Below are positions 27,290 through 36,427 of a stretch of DNA of 64,000 bases, one piece after another. This stretch comes from an uncultured Prevotellaceae bacterium (GTDB taxonomy: Bacteria > Bacteroidota > Bacteroidia > Bacteroidales > Muribaculaceae): contig ONKD01000007.1 of NCBI GenBank assembly GCA_900318345.1, positions 1 to 64,000 on the forward strand, written 5' to 3'. Made by a program: the position numbers and the translations under genes. Positions within the stretch are counted from its first letter, which is position 1. Every line of letters begins with the position of its first letter. The notes beneath the pieces are model-generated. The model had not been told where the DNA came from. It ran no database searches and was given only the letters and a program-made list of their open reading frames with translations.

Positions 27290-27327
27290 ACAGACAATGC
27301 CTGGACGCTCGCCCAGGCATTGTCTGT
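27290..27327 (+). terminator. Strong hairpin ending dcuB
   Basis: A perfect 15-bp inverted repeat, ACAGACAATGCCTGG (27290-27304) and its complement (27313-27327), with an 8-base loop. It lies 24 bp after the dcuB stop. Only a weak T run follows, so it may act as a terminator or 3' stabiliser. It also lies just upstream of the RAYT gene. Confidence 0.65.
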
Positions 27328-27384
27328 ATGTTAATCTTATTTAGATTGTGCAAATTATCATAAATATATTCGGAATAATAATTG

Positions 27385-27392
27385 TATTTTTG
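27385..27392 (+). promoter_or_regulatory. -7 box of the RAYT gene
   Basis: TATTTTTG, 22 bp upstream of the start codon, matches TAnnTTTG. A -33 element at the proper distance is not clear. Confidence 0.45.
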
Positions 27393-27414
27393 CGGGGAAA
27401 TCAATTGGTGCATC

Positions 27415-28479
27415 ATGGACAGGAAAACTTTTGAACAGCAGAAGGCATTTGCAGGCTCACTCAAGCCCTCGATGCTCCGTCGCTGCTTAGACCATGATTA
27501 CCAGGGTCGCTGCATTTACCTCATCACCTTAGTCATTGAAGGGAGGCGGTCATTATTTGGTGAGCTGGCAGGCAAAAGTGATGGCATTCTGGGGAGTGAC
27601 GATGAGCCACGAATCATCCTTAGCCCCCTTGGAGAAGAAGTGCAAAACCTTTTCTATGACATTCCAAAATGGCATCCTGAAGTCCAGTCAATCGCCATTC
27701 AGATGATGCCAGACCACCTGCATGGCATTTTATTTGTGAAAGAGAAGATGGACAGGCATCTAGGGCAGGTTATTTCAGGTTTCAAAGCTGGTTGCAACAA
27801 GGCCTATCGTCATATTATCCTGGGAGAAGAGGTTACGTGTGTTGTGGCGTCGCCACAACATACCAAACAGTTGCAAGCAGAGCCTCGACAACGGCCGCCA
27901 CGGTCTGCTTACAATCGTAATCAGGGGCTACTGTTTGCCAGTGGCTATAATGACAGGCTGCTATTGCAGGCAGGACAACTCGACCGATGGATCAATTATC
28001 TGGCTGACAATCCACGCCGTTTATTGGCCAAAAGGGAGCATCCTGATTTGTTTAGAGTGCAGTTTGGACTAAACTTGGCAGGGCAGAATTATGCAGCCAT
28101 CGGCAACAGGTTTCTGCTCTCTAGACCAATAAAGCTTCAAGTTCAATGCTCACGCAGGCTGACTGAAGAAGAAATCGACAAAGCAATTGAACACTACTTG
28201 AATGAAGCCCAATCGGGCGCGGTCCTTATTTCTCCCTCAATAAGTGACGGAGAGAAGAAGGTAATGCGAGCCGCCTTGGATGCTCATTTGCCTTTGGTTT
28301 TCCTTTCATCCATGAGTTTCTCTCCATTCACCAAGCCGGGAGGCGAGTTTATTGAGGCATGCTCTCGTGGTGACCTACTTATCCTATCGCCTTGGGAGAA
28401 CCGAACGCCGACCCAACGTCTCACACGTGTGGAATGCTTGACCCTTAATGAAATGACTAAAAATCTGTGTGAGATTTAG
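27415..28479 (+). CDS. RAYT-type HUH/Y1 transposase with C-terminal extension
   Basis: 354 residues from the ATG at 27415. Residues 1-215 form a Y1-family (IS200-like, REP-associated tyrosine transposase) catalytic domain: RCIYLITLVIEGRR, the HUH motif MMPDHLHGIL (His101, His103) and the helix WINYLADNPRR with the probable catalytic Tyr195. Canonical RAYTs end near here. This protein continues for about 115 residues: LISPSISDGEKKVMRAAL, LPLVFLSSMSFSPF, GDLLILSPWENR, which look like an alternating beta/alpha Rossmann-type fold, perhaps SLOG/DprA-like. That fold assignment is inference. RAYTs are cellular, single-copy enzymes that act on REP palindromes; palindromic repeats are present in this window. 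GC is lower than in neighbouring genes. Confidence 0.87.
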   Translation: MDRKTFEQQKAFAGSLKPSMLRRCLDHDYQGRCIYLITLVIEGRRSLFGELAGKSDGILGSDDEPRIILSPLGEEVQNLFYDIPKWHPEVQSIAIQMMPDHLHGILFVKEKMDRHLGQVISGFKAGCNKAYRHIILGEEVTCVVASPQHTKQLQAEPRQRPPRSAYNRNQGLLFASGYNDRLLLQAGQLDRWINYLADNPRRLLAKREHPDLFRVQFGLNLAGQNYAAIGNRFLLSRPIKLQVQCSRRLTEEEIDKAIEHYLNEAQSGAVLISPSISDGEKKVMRAALDAHLPLVFLSSMSFSPFTKPGGEFIEACSRGDLLILSPWENRTPTQRLTRVECLTLNEMTKNLCEI

Positions 28480-28578
28480 TATTGCCATCATTGATGAATT
28501 GACTTTGAGGGCGTGTTAATCTTTTAACAATATATTTGTTAAATTAACGTGATTTTCACGCGGGGGTGTTAGGTAAAG

Positions 28579-28586
28579 ATGTATTT
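28579..28586 (+). promoter_or_regulatory. -7 box of the moxR-bat operon
   Basis: TATTTTTG, 45 bp upstream of moxR, matches TAnnTTTG. The -33 region is not clear. It probably starts transcription of the whole moxR-batE group. Confidence 0.5.
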
Positions 28587-28630
28587 TTGCACCTTGTTAA
28601 TAAGACATTATACCGATAAAGAATATTGTT

Positions 28631-29626
28631 ATGGCAGAAACCGTCAATATCAGGGAGTTAAATGACCTGATTGCAAGTAAAAGCAACTTCGTGAACCTGA
28701 TTCGTCAGGGTATGGATCAAACCATTGTGGGACAGAAACACCTCGTGGACTCGTTGCTCATCGCGTTGCTCGCCAACGGCCATGTGCTGCTCGAGGGTGT
28801 GCCTGGTCTGGCCAAGACCAAGGCCATCAGCACGCTGGCATCGCTGATCGACGCGCGCTTCTCGCGCATCCAGTTCACGCCCGACCTGCTCCCCGCCGAC
28901 GTTGTGGGCACGATGATTTATAGTATCAAGAAGGAACAGTTTGAGGTCAAGAAAGGCCCCGTGTTTGCCAACTTTGTGCTGGCCGACGAGATCAACCGCG
29001 CCCCCGCCAAGGTGCAGAGCGCGCTGCTCGAGGCCATGCAGGAGCGCCAAGTGACCATCGGTGAGGAATCGTTCAAACTCGATGACCCCTTCCTGGTGCT
29101 CGCCACCCAGAATCCCATCGAGCAAGAGGGCACCTATCCGCTGCCCGAGGCTCAAGTGGACCGTTTCCTGATGAAAGTGCTCATCGGCTATCCCAGCAAG
29201 AGCGAGGAGGGTGACATCATCAAGATGAACATCGCTCCCGACCCTGTCAAGGTGCGTCCGCTCGTCACTCCCGCCGACATCGTCGACACGCGCAAGGTGG
29301 TTCAGCAGATTTACATTGACGAGAAGATCCAGAAGTATATCGTGGACATCGTGTTCGCTACCCGCTTCCCGAGCGACTATGGTCTGAACGACCTGAAGAG
29401 CATGATCTCGTTTGGTGCTTCGCCCCGCGCCTCGATCAACATGGCGCTGGCATCGAGGGCCTACGCCTTCCTGCGCAACCGCGGCTATGTCATCCCCGAG
29501 GACGTGCGCGCCGTGTGCCACGACGTGATGCGCCACCGCCTGGGACTGACCTATGAGGCCGAGGCCAACAACATCACCAGCGATGAGATCATCAGCAACA
29601 TCCTGGACAAGATTGCGGTGCCTTGA
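28631..29626 (+). CDS. moxR: MoxR-family AAA+ ATPase
   Basis: 331-residue cytoplasmic AAA+ ATPase. The Walker A is EGVPGLAKTKA, the Walker B FVLADEINRAPAK, and the sensor I region LATQNPIEQEGTYPLPEAQ, all typical of the MoxR subgroup. Together with VWA-domain proteins, MoxR ATPases act as chaperones that mature or insert metal or protein complexes. It is the first gene of the bat operon. A 12-bp perfect hairpin directly abuts the stop codon. Confidence 0.96.
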   Translation: MAETVNIRELNDLIASKSNFVNLIRQGMDQTIVGQKHLVDSLLIALLANGHVLLEGVPGLAKTKAISTLASLIDARFSRIQFTPDLLPADVVGTMIYSIKKEQFEVKKGPVFANFVLADEINRAPAKVQSALLEAMQERQVTIGEESFKLDDPFLVLATQNPIEQEGTYPLPEAQVDRFLMKVLIGYPSKSEEGDIIKMNIAPDPVKVRPLVTPADIVDTRKVVQQIYIDEKIQKYIVDIVFATRFPSDYGLNDLKSMISFGASPRASINMALASRAYAFLRNRGYVIPEDVRAVCHDVMRHRLGLTYEAEANNITSDEIISNILDKIAVP

Positions 29627-29655
29627 TTTACTAGTCGCTCGTTGCGACTAGTAAA
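29627..29655 (+). repeat. Hairpin abutting the moxR stop, plus GTTTAGAG tract
   Basis: TTTACTAGTCGC (29627-29638) and its exact complement (29644-29655) start at the base after the TGA stop codon. A tract of GTTTAGAG-like repeats follows (about 29654-29684). The same arrangement follows batA and batE. Confidence 0.75.
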
Positions 29656-29748
29656 GTTTAGAGTTTAGGGTTTAACGTTTAGAGATGCTTACAGGCAATT
29701 GTAATCATTCATAAAACTGATAACTGTAAACTATTAACTTGAGAAGTA

Positions 29749-30627
29749 ATGGATAGCAATGAACTGTTGCGCAAGGTCCGCAAGATTGAGATCAAGACCA
29801 AGGGCCTGTCGCAGAACATATTTGCCGGCGAGTACCACTCGGCCTTCAAGGGCAGGGGTATGACCTTTAGCGAGGTGCGCGAGTACCAGTATGGTGACGA
29901 CGTGCGCGACATCGACTGGAATGTCACGGCCCGCTATAACCGCCCCTATGTCAAGGTCTATGAGGAGGAACGCGAGCTGACGGTTATGCTCCTGGTTGAC
30001 GTGAGCGGCAGCAAGGACTTTGGTGCCGTGGGTGTCGCCAAGCGCGAGATGATGGCCGAGATCGGCGCCACCATCGCGTTCTCGGCTATCGAGAACAACG
30101 ACAAGGTGGGCGTGATCTTCTTTAGCGACAAGGTGGAGAAATTCATCCCCCCCAAGAAGGGGCGCAAGCACATCCTGCTGGTCATCCGTGAACTGCTCGA
30201 TTTCCAGCCCGAGGGTGTGGGCACCGACATCAACATGGTGCTCGAGTACATGACCAGTGCATTGAAGAAGCGCTGCACCACCTTCCTGGTGAGTGACTTT
30301 ATCGACGAACACGACTACAGCAAGGCGCTGTCAATCGCCAATCACAAGCATGACGTCATCGCCGTGCAGGTCTATGATAAACGCGAAGCGCAACTGCCCG
30401 ACGTGGGCCTAATGCGCGTGCGCGACGCCGAGCGCGGCAACCTCAAGTGGGTGAACACGAGTAGCAAGCGTGTGCGCGACGCCTACAGCCGCTGGTGGTA
30501 TAATCAGCAACAGACTGTGAACGGTACACTACAACGCTGCAACGTAGATTTGGCTAGTGTGGCGACCGACGAGGATTATGTCACCGCCCTGATGGGACTG
30601 TTCAAGAACCGTGGCGTCAGACGCTAG
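29749..30627 (+). CDS. DUF58 protein of the bat operon
   Basis: 292 residues. The conserved DUF58 sequence YQYGDDVRDIDWNVTARY is near residue 45, followed by a VWA-like fold with LLVDVSGSKDFG (DxSxS metal site) and VSDFIDEHDYSKAL. No membrane segments are apparent, so it is cytoplasmic. In this operon type it is the second gene and is thought to work with MoxR and the VWA proteins. 122 bp separate it from moxR, 39 bp from the next gene. Confidence 0.93.
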   Translation: MDSNELLRKVRKIEIKTKGLSQNIFAGEYHSAFKGRGMTFSEVREYQYGDDVRDIDWNVTARYNRPYVKVYEEERELTVMLLVDVSGSKDFGAVGVAKREMMAEIGATIAFSAIENNDKVGVIFFSDKVEKFIPPKKGRKHILLVIRELLDFQPEGVGTDINMVLEYMTSALKKRCTTFLVSDFIDEHDYSKALSIANHKHDVIAVQVYDKREAQLPDVGLMRVRDAERGNLKWVNTSSKRVRDAYSRWWYNQQQTVNGTLQRCNVDLASVATDEDYVTALMGLFKNRGVRR

Positions 30628-30666
30628 CGCAAAACTTATGTTTTTTTATAAAAATTGAGAACCAAA

Positions 30667-31611
30667 ATGAGACATATCGTGATGACTGCCCTGGTGCTGC
30701 TCGCCGCAACAGCAACGGCATGGGGCGGTAACGTCACTTTCAAGGCACGGCTCGACAGTGCCACGCTGCTCATGGGCAAGACCACGACCCTGCACCTGGA
30801 AATCACCCAGGACAAGGACGCGCGTGGATTTTTCCCTGGCGAGCAGGCCGACACGCTCAACGCGATGGTCGAGATTGCCGAGCGCCCCGCCGCCGACACG
30901 ACCGACCTGGGCAACAACCGCATCCAAATCAACCGCGACCTCATCATCCAGAGTTTTGACTCGGGCATGTGGGTCATCAAGCCCATCCCCTATGTGGTGA
31001 ACGGGGACACCGCCTACTGCAACCAGTTGTCGCTCAAGGTGCTGCCCGTGGATGTGAGCCAAATGAAAGACATCCACGACATCAAGCCCGTTGAGGATGT
31101 GCCATTTAATCTGCTGGACTGGCTGCCTGATTACTGGTGGCTGTGGCTGCTGGCACTGTTGCTCATCATTGGCGGCATCTGGGCTTACCGCAAGTATTAT
31201 AAGAAGGGCATCAACCCGTTGAAGCCGTTAAAGAAACGACTGCCGCCATACGAGGAGGCGATGATCAACCTGCAGAACCTCAAAGCCGCACAACTGTGGC
31301 AACAGGGTCAGGAGAAAGAGTACTTTACCGGCTTGACCGACATCCTGCGCGTATACATCGACCGCCGTTTCCACATCAACGCCGTGGAGATGACCTCGTC
31401 ACAGATCATCGACACCCTGAAACGCAACGAGGAAACCAAGGCCGTGAACGAGCAACTGGAGATGATTCTCGAGGTGGCCGACATCGTGAAGTTTGCCAAC
31501 GCCCGTCCGCTGGCCGATGACAATGAGGTAGCCTATCAGCGCGCCGTGAACTTTGTCGAGGCAACCCGCCCGGTTGAACAACCCCAAAAGAAAGAGGAGG
31601 CCGCAAAATGA
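30667..31611 (+). CDS. Bat-operon membrane protein with cytoplasmic helical domain
   Basis: 314 residues from the ATG at 30667 (MRHIVMTALVLLAATATAWG, a signal peptide). An extracytoplasmic beta domain (about 25-150) is followed by one transmembrane helix (YWWLWLLALLLIIGGIWAYRKYY) and a cytoplasmic domain with EKEYFTGLTDILRVYIDRRFHINAVEMTS, matching the DUF4381-like tail found in bat loci. This position, between DUF58 and batA, is standard for the Bacteroides operon. It overlaps batA by 4 bp (ATGA), indicating translational coupling. Confidence 0.85.
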   Translation: MRHIVMTALVLLAATATAWGGNVTFKARLDSATLLMGKTTTLHLEITQDKDARGFFPGEQADTLNAMVEIAERPAADTTDLGNNRIQINRDLIIQSFDSGMWVIKPIPYVVNGDTAYCNQLSLKVLPVDVSQMKDIHDIKPVEDVPFNLLDWLPDYWWLWLLALLLIIGGIWAYRKYYKKGINPLKPLKKRLPPYEEAMINLQNLKAAQLWQQGQEKEYFTGLTDILRVYIDRRFHINAVEMTSSQIIDTLKRNEETKAVNEQLEMILEVADIVKFANARPLADDNEVAYQRAVNFVEATRPVEQPQKKEEAAK

Positions 31612-32603
31612 TGAATCTTGCACATCCCGGTTGGCTGTGGCTGCTGCCCATCCTGATTATCCCGCTCATCGCATGGTACATCTATAGCCAGGACAAGAAC
31701 GAGCCCGAGATGAACGTGTCGTCCACGCGCGCGTTTGACGGCATGGGCACGAGTTGGAAACTGTGGCTCAAGCACTTCTCGTTTGCGCTCAAGATGGGTG
31801 CCCTGGCATGCCTTATCGTCATCTTGTGCCGCCCGCAGACCAAGGACAGCTGGTCAACCAGCGACGTCGAGGGTACTGATATCGTTATCGCCATGGACGT
31901 GTCCACGAGTATGCTCGCCAAGGACTTCAACCCCAACCGCTTTGAGAGCGCCAAGAAAGTGGCGACCCAGTTTGTGAGCGGTCGTGACCATGACAACATC
32001 GGTCTGGTGCTGTTCGCTGGCGAGAGCTTTACCCAAGTGCCCATGACGATGGATAATGCCACACTGGTCAATGCCATCGGTCAGACCGAAATCGGCACCC
32101 TGGAGGATGGTACCGCCATCGGTGACGGTATCGCCACCTCAATCAACCGCATCCGTGACGGCAAGGCCAAGAGCAAGAGCATCATCCTGCTCACCGACGG
32201 TTCAAACAATACCGGTGTCGTCGCCCCCAACACGGCTGCCGACATCGCCCGCAAGTATGGCATCAAGATCTACACCATCGGCGTGGGCAGCAACGGCACT
32301 GCCGAGTACCCTGTCGCCATCGACTATGCCGGCAATATCCAGTACCAGCGCATGCCTGTGGTCATCGACGAGGCCACACTGAAGAACATCGCCGCCACCA
32401 CGGGCGGCAAGTACTTCCGTGCCACCTCGGGCAGCGTGCTGAGCAACGTGTTCAAGGAAATCGACCAACTGGAGAAGACCCACATGGACGTGCAGCGTTT
32501 CACTCACACCGAGGACCATTATGAGCCGTGGGCACTGTTGCTGCTGGGCCTGCTGTTGCTGAGTCTCTTGCTGGATTACACCCTGCTCAGGCATATACCT
32601 TGA
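31608..32603 (+). CDS. batA: BatA, VWA-domain membrane protein
   Basis: 331 residues: two N-terminal membrane segments, a von Willebrand A domain with MIDAS motif AMDVSTSM (DxSxS), DGTAIGDGI and LTDGSNNTG, and a C-terminal membrane helix. This is the architecture of BatA in the Bacteroides aerotolerance operon, where loss reduces tolerance to oxygen. It begins within the stop of the previous gene; a short triloop hairpin directly abuts its stop. Confidence 0.93.
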   Translation: MMNLAHPGWLWLLPILIIPLIAWYIYSQDKNEPEMNVSSTRAFDGMGTSWKLWLKHFSFALKMGALACLIVILCRPQTKDSWSTSDVEGTDIVIAMDVSTSMLAKDFNPNRFESAKKVATQFVSGRDHDNIGLVLFAGESFTQVPMTMDNATLVNAIGQTEIGTLEDGTAIGDGIATSINRIRDGKAKSKSIILLTDGSNNTGVVAPNTAADIARKYGIKIYTIGVGSNGTAEYPVAIDYAGNIQYQRMPVVIDEATLKNIAATTGGKYFRATSGSVLSNVFKEIDQLEKTHMDVQRFTHTEDHYEPWALLLLGLLLLSLLLDYTLLRHIP

Positions 32604-32650
32604 TGTGCTGCGCACAGTTTAAAGTATAGAGGTTAAAAGGTTAGAGTTTA
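32604..32650 (+). repeat. Hairpin abutting the batA stop, plus repeat tract
   Basis: TGTGC-TGC-GCACA (32604-32616) starts at the base after the TGA stop. It is followed by tandem-like (G)GTTA/GTTTAGAG repeats up to about 32655. Compare 29627 and 37202. Confidence 0.65.
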
Positions 32651-32664
32651 GAGAATAAAGAACT

Positions 32665-33744
32665 ATGATCAATTTTGCTCATCCGCAATATTTCTACCTG
32701 CTCTTGTTGCTCCCCGCGCTGGTGCTGCTGTTCCTGTGGAACCGCCGCGACCGCGCTAAGCGCCTGGAGCGATACGGCAAGCGCGCGTCCATCGAGCCCC
32801 TAATGCCCGAGGTGTCGCGCTACAAGCCGTGGATCAGACTCACACTGGAACTGCTACTGCTCACGATGGTCATCGTGGTGCTCGCCCGCCCACGCGCCGG
32901 TTCCAGCAAAACGACCACCAATGTGCATGGCATCGAGGTAATGGTCGCAGTTGACGTGTCCAACTCGATGAACGCATCCAGCACCGATAATCCACAGGAC
33001 GTGAGCCGCTTGCAACGTGCCAAGATGATTTTGCAGAAACTCATCGACCGCTTGGATAACAACAAGGTGGGCCTCATCGTGTTTGCCGGCAATGCCTATA
33101 TGCAGATGCCCATGACCAGCGATGCCGCCTCGGCCAAGCTGTTCCTCAACGGCATCAACACCAACATGGCTCCGACCCAGGGTACCGCCATCGGTGCCGC
33201 CATCAATCTGGGTCTTAACGGCTTCTCGCAGAGCAAGAAGTCGCAAAAGGCGATGATCATCATCACCGACGGCGAGAACTTTGAGGACGACGCTGTCGAG
33301 GCCGCCAAGAAAGCCGCCGACCTGGGCGTGCAGGTCGATGTCATCGGTGTCGGTTCAACTAAGGGTGCTCCGATTCCCACTCCCGACGGTTACCTCACCG
33401 ACGACGAGGGCAAACCCGTGACCACCTACCTTAACGAGAAGATGGCCCAACAGATTGCCGATGCCGGCAAGGGTGTCTATATCTCGGGCACAGCCAACGA
33501 TGCCGTGTCGACGTTGCAAGAGACCCTTGACAAGCTCTCCAAGAGCGACCTGGCCACCGTGAGCTACACCCAGCATGACGAGCAGTTCCCCGTGTTTGCC
33601 ACCATCGCCCTGCTGTTGCTGCTGGCGTTACTGCTCTTGCTGGAGCGCAAGAACCCGTGGCTCAAGCGATACAATTTCTTTACCAAGGACAAGGAAAACA
33701 ATTCCATTCTCAACCGCAAAGATGAAACTCAAGATAACAAATAA
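32665..33744 (+). CDS. batB: BatB, VWA-domain membrane protein
   Basis: 359 residues, paralogous to BatA: N-terminal hydrophobic segments, MIDAS motif AVDVSNSM, LGTAIGAAI-like GTAIGAAINLG and ITDGENFEDD, then a C-terminal transmembrane helix and a charged tail. It overlaps batC by 23 bp. Together BatA and BatB would form a membrane VWA complex facing the periplasm or cytoplasm with MoxR as partner. Confidence 0.93.
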   Translation: MINFAHPQYFYLLLLLPALVLLFLWNRRDRAKRLERYGKRASIEPLMPEVSRYKPWIRLTLELLLLTMVIVVLARPRAGSSKTTTNVHGIEVMVAVDVSNSMNASSTDNPQDVSRLQRAKMILQKLIDRLDNNKVGLIVFAGNAYMQMPMTSDAASAKLFLNGINTNMAPTQGTAIGAAINLGLNGFSQSKKSQKAMIIITDGENFEDDAVEAAKKAADLGVQVDVIGVGSTKGAPIPTPDGYLTDDEGKPVTTYLNEKMAQQIADAGKGVYISGTANDAVSTLQETLDKLSKSDLATVSYTQHDEQFPVFATIALLLLLALLLLLERKNPWLKRYNFFTKDKENNSILNRKDETQDNK

Positions 33745-34579
33745 AATAGCGCTCTCCATCACGCTGGCAGCCATCATGGCGCTGGCCATGCCGCTGCCCG
33801 CCATGGCACAGGACAAAGCCCCCAAAATGAACAAGAAGGAGCGTGTGGCCCTGCGCAATGGCAATAAGTTATATGAGAAAAAACGCTATGCCGAGGCCGA
33901 GGTAGAGTACCGCAAGGCCCTGCAGGCCAACCCGGCCAGCGAGAAAGCGCAATTCAACCTCGCCACTGCCCTCATGAGGCAAGGAAGTGCCACCGCCAAA
34001 GAGGACGACGAGAAAAACCCGATGAAGCAGGCCGAAGGACTGCTCACCAATCTGGCCAAGAGTGCTCAGGACAAGCAACTGCGCGGCAAGGCCTGCTATG
34101 ACCTGGGCAATATCGCCTATGGTCGCCAGGACTACGGCAAGGCGGTAGAATTCTACAAGCACGCCCTGCGCTGCAACCCCAATGACGACCAGGCCCGCGA
34201 CAACCTGCGTCTGGCCCAGCTCAAGAAACAGCAGCAGGACCAGAACAAGGACAACAAGGATCAGAACAAAGACCAGAATAAGGACCAAAATCAAGATAAT
34301 AAAGACCAGAACAAGGATCAAAACAAAGATCAGGACAAGAACAAAGATCAAAATAAGCAGGACCAAAACAAAGACCAGAACAAGGACCAGCAAAATCAAG
34401 ATCAACAGAAGCAAGACCAACAGAAACAGCAACAGCAACAAGGCGGCATGAGCCAGCAGAACGCCGAACAGGTGCTCAAGGCGATGCAGGACCGCGAACG
34501 CGCCACCCAGCAACGCATCAATGCCCAGCAGGCCCAGCAACAACGCTATGAGCGCCAACGCACTAACAAGAAGTGGTAG
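33722..34579 (+). CDS. batC: BatC, TPR protein with Gln/Asn/Lys/Asp repeat tail
   Basis: 285 residues from the ATG at 33722 (MKLKITNKIALSITLAAIMALAMPLPAMAQ, a signal peptide). Tetratricopeptide repeats occupy about 40-165 (GNKLYEKKRYAEAEVEYRKALQANP; GNIAYGRQDYGKAVEFYKHALRCNP). From about residue 175 to 240 the protein is a low-complexity QNKDQNKDxNKDQ repeat, encoded by near-hexameric DNA repeats (34231-34440), which could vary by slippage. The extreme C-terminus is Gln-rich and helical. The start lies inside batB. Confidence 0.9.
   Translation: MKLKITNKIALSITLAAIMALAMPLPAMAQDKAPKMNKKERVALRNGNKLYEKKRYAEAEVEYRKALQANPASEKAQFNLATALMRQGSATAKEDDEKNPMKQAEGLLTNLAKSAQDKQLRGKACYDLGNIAYGRQDYGKAVEFYKHALRCNPNDDQARDNLRLAQLKKQQQDQNKDNKDQNKDQNKDQNQDNKDQNKDQNKDQDKNKDQNKQDQNKDQNKDQQNQDQQKQDQQKQQQQQGGMSQQNAEQVLKAMQDRERATQQRINAQQAQQQRYERQRTNKKW
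34231..34440 (+). repeat. Low-complexity QNKD coding repeat
   Basis: Tandem imperfect 9-to-12-bp units (cagaacaaggac and variants) within batC. The codons vary (aac/aat, aag/aaa, gac/gat), so the repetition is conserved at protein level. Confidence 0.8.
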
Positions 34580-34609
34580 GTTAGGTTTTAGGTTTTTAGG
34601 ACGAATTCA

Positions 34610-36427
34610 ATGAAACGAATCATATACATAACAATCTTGCTCCTGACTGCACTGGCGGCCCAGGCGGCCTCATTCACCGTCGAGGCGCCGCGCCAGGTGG
34701 TCGAGGGCACCAAGTTCAATGTTACCTTTGTGCTCAAGAATGGCGATGGCGGCCATTTCACACCTCCCGAGGTGAGCGGTGCTAAACTCATCTACGGCCC
34801 CAGCGTGTCTCACAGCTATAGCTCGTCGTGGGTCAACGGCAAGTCAAGCAGCAGCTCGAGCGAGGAGTACACCATGATGTACAAGGCCACATCAACAGGC
34901 AAGTGCCACATTGGTGCCGCATCGGTTGTCGTGGGCGGGACCAAGCTCACGACCAAGCCTCTGACGATAGACGTTTTGCCAGCAGGCAGCCAGCCTAAAC
35001 AGCAGACCCAGACCACCCCTGGCGCCCCCACGCCCTATAGCGACCCGATGACCCAGAGCGCCGACAAGACCGTCAGCGGCAAGGACCTGTTTGTGCGCAT
35101 CGAGATGTCTAAGCCCAGGGTATATGAGCAACAAGCCGTGGTGTGCACCATCAAGCTGTACACCAAGTACCAAATCTCGCAGTTCATGCCCACCATCCAG
35201 CCCTCGTTTGATGGCTTCCTCATCGAGGAAATTCCCGTGCAGCCGAGTCTGAACAAGGTGGAAACGTTCAACGGCGAGCGCTACATGACCGCCATCCTCA
35301 AGAAGTGCATCCTGTACCCGCAACAGAGCGGCAAGCTCACCATCACGTCAGGCAACTATGACGTGAGCGTGGTACAATTCGACACATTCAAGAGCATCTT
35401 TGGTACCATTTCCAACCCTGTGGAAAAGGACCTCAAGGTGCAGAGCAACTCGGCCACCATCAACATCCTGCCGTTGCCCGAGCCCAAGCCCGCCTCGTTC
35501 ACGGGTGCTGTGGGCAAGTTCAATGTCACTACCGACCTGCAACCCGCATCGGGCTTCAAGACCTATAGCGCGGCGACCTACCGCTATATCATCAGCGGCA
35601 CGGGCAACATCAAGTACATCAAGGCTCCCGAGGTGAAGTTCCCCGAGCAGTTTGACGTGTACGACCCCAAGACCGACGCCCAGGTCAACGACGGTGGCGG
35701 CGACATGAGCGGCAAGGTCATCGTGAGCTACTCATTCATTCCGCAATATGCTGGAGAGTTTGATATTCCGACTGGAGAGTTCTCCTATTTCGACCCCGAC
35801 GCGGGTAAATATGAGACCATTACCATCCCGGCAAGGCATCTGACCGTTGCCAAGGGTGAGGGCCAGCCCAGCAACCACTACCGCATGAAGAACATGGACA
35901 TCCGTCCCATCAAGAGCGGTAACCTGGGGCTGAAAAAGTCTCACGGCTACATCGTGGACCACTGGTCCTACTGGTTGTGGTTCCTGCTACCCCTGCTTGC
36001 TGTAGCCGCATTATTGCTCTACTACCGTAAGCAACTCAAGGAACGCGCCGACGTGCGCCGCATGCGTTCCAAGCGGGCCAGCAAGGTGGCACAACGCCGC
36101 CTGAAAGCCGCCCGTGGCTTCGCCTCGCGTGGCGACCGCAACGGGTTCTATGCCGAGATGCTCAATGCCTTGTGGGGCTACATGAGCGACAAGCTGTCCA
36201 TCCCCGTCAGTGAATTGAGCAAGGACAACATCAATGCCGAACTCGAGCAGTACGGCATCGATGACCAGCTCCGTCAGGAGTCCATCGCTCTCATCGACAA
36301 GTGCGAGTTCGCGCAGTATGCTCCTGAGCTTGCCCAGGGCGACATGAACAGTGTGCTCGACGAGGCCGCAAGCGTCATCGACCGGCTGGAAAGTGTGAAA
36401 CGCAAGAAAACCATCGTAGAGTCATGA
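34610..36427 (+). CDS. batD: BatD
   Basis: 605 residues: signal peptide (IIYITILLLTALAAQAA), a long extracytoplasmic region of beta domains with LFVRIEMSKPRVYEQQAVVCTIKLYT (the BatD 'oxygen tolerance' family), one transmembrane helix near residue 460 (YWLWFLLPLLAVAALLLYY), and a cytoplasmic helical domain of about 120 residues (ASRGDRNGFYAEMLNALWGYMSDKL). This is the full-length BatD plan. batE starts within its stop codon (ATGA overlap). Confidence 0.93.
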   Translation: MKRIIYITILLLTALAAQAASFTVEAPRQVVEGTKFNVTFVLKNGDGGHFTPPEVSGAKLIYGPSVSHSYSSSWVNGKSSSSSSEEYTMMYKATSTGKCHIGAASVVVGGTKLTTKPLTIDVLPAGSQPKQQTQTTPGAPTPYSDPMTQSADKTVSGKDLFVRIEMSKPRVYEQQAVVCTIKLYTKYQISQFMPTIQPSFDGFLIEEIPVQPSLNKVETFNGERYMTAILKKCILYPQQSGKLTITSGNYDVSVVQFDTFKSIFGTISNPVEKDLKVQSNSATINILPLPEPKPASFTGAVGKFNVTTDLQPASGFKTYSAATYRYIISGTGNIKYIKAPEVKFPEQFDVYDPKTDAQVNDGGGDMSGKVIVSYSFIPQYAGEFDIPTGEFSYFDPDAGKYETITIPARHLTVAKGEGQPSNHYRMKNMDIRPIKSGNLGLKKSHGYIVDHWSYWLWFLLPLLAVAALLLYYRKQLKERADVRRMRSKRASKVAQRRLKAARGFASRGDRNGFYAEMLNALWGYMSDKLSIPVSELSKDNINAELEQYGIDDQLRQESIALIDKCEFAQYAPELAQGDMNSVLDEAASVIDRLESVKRKKTIVES

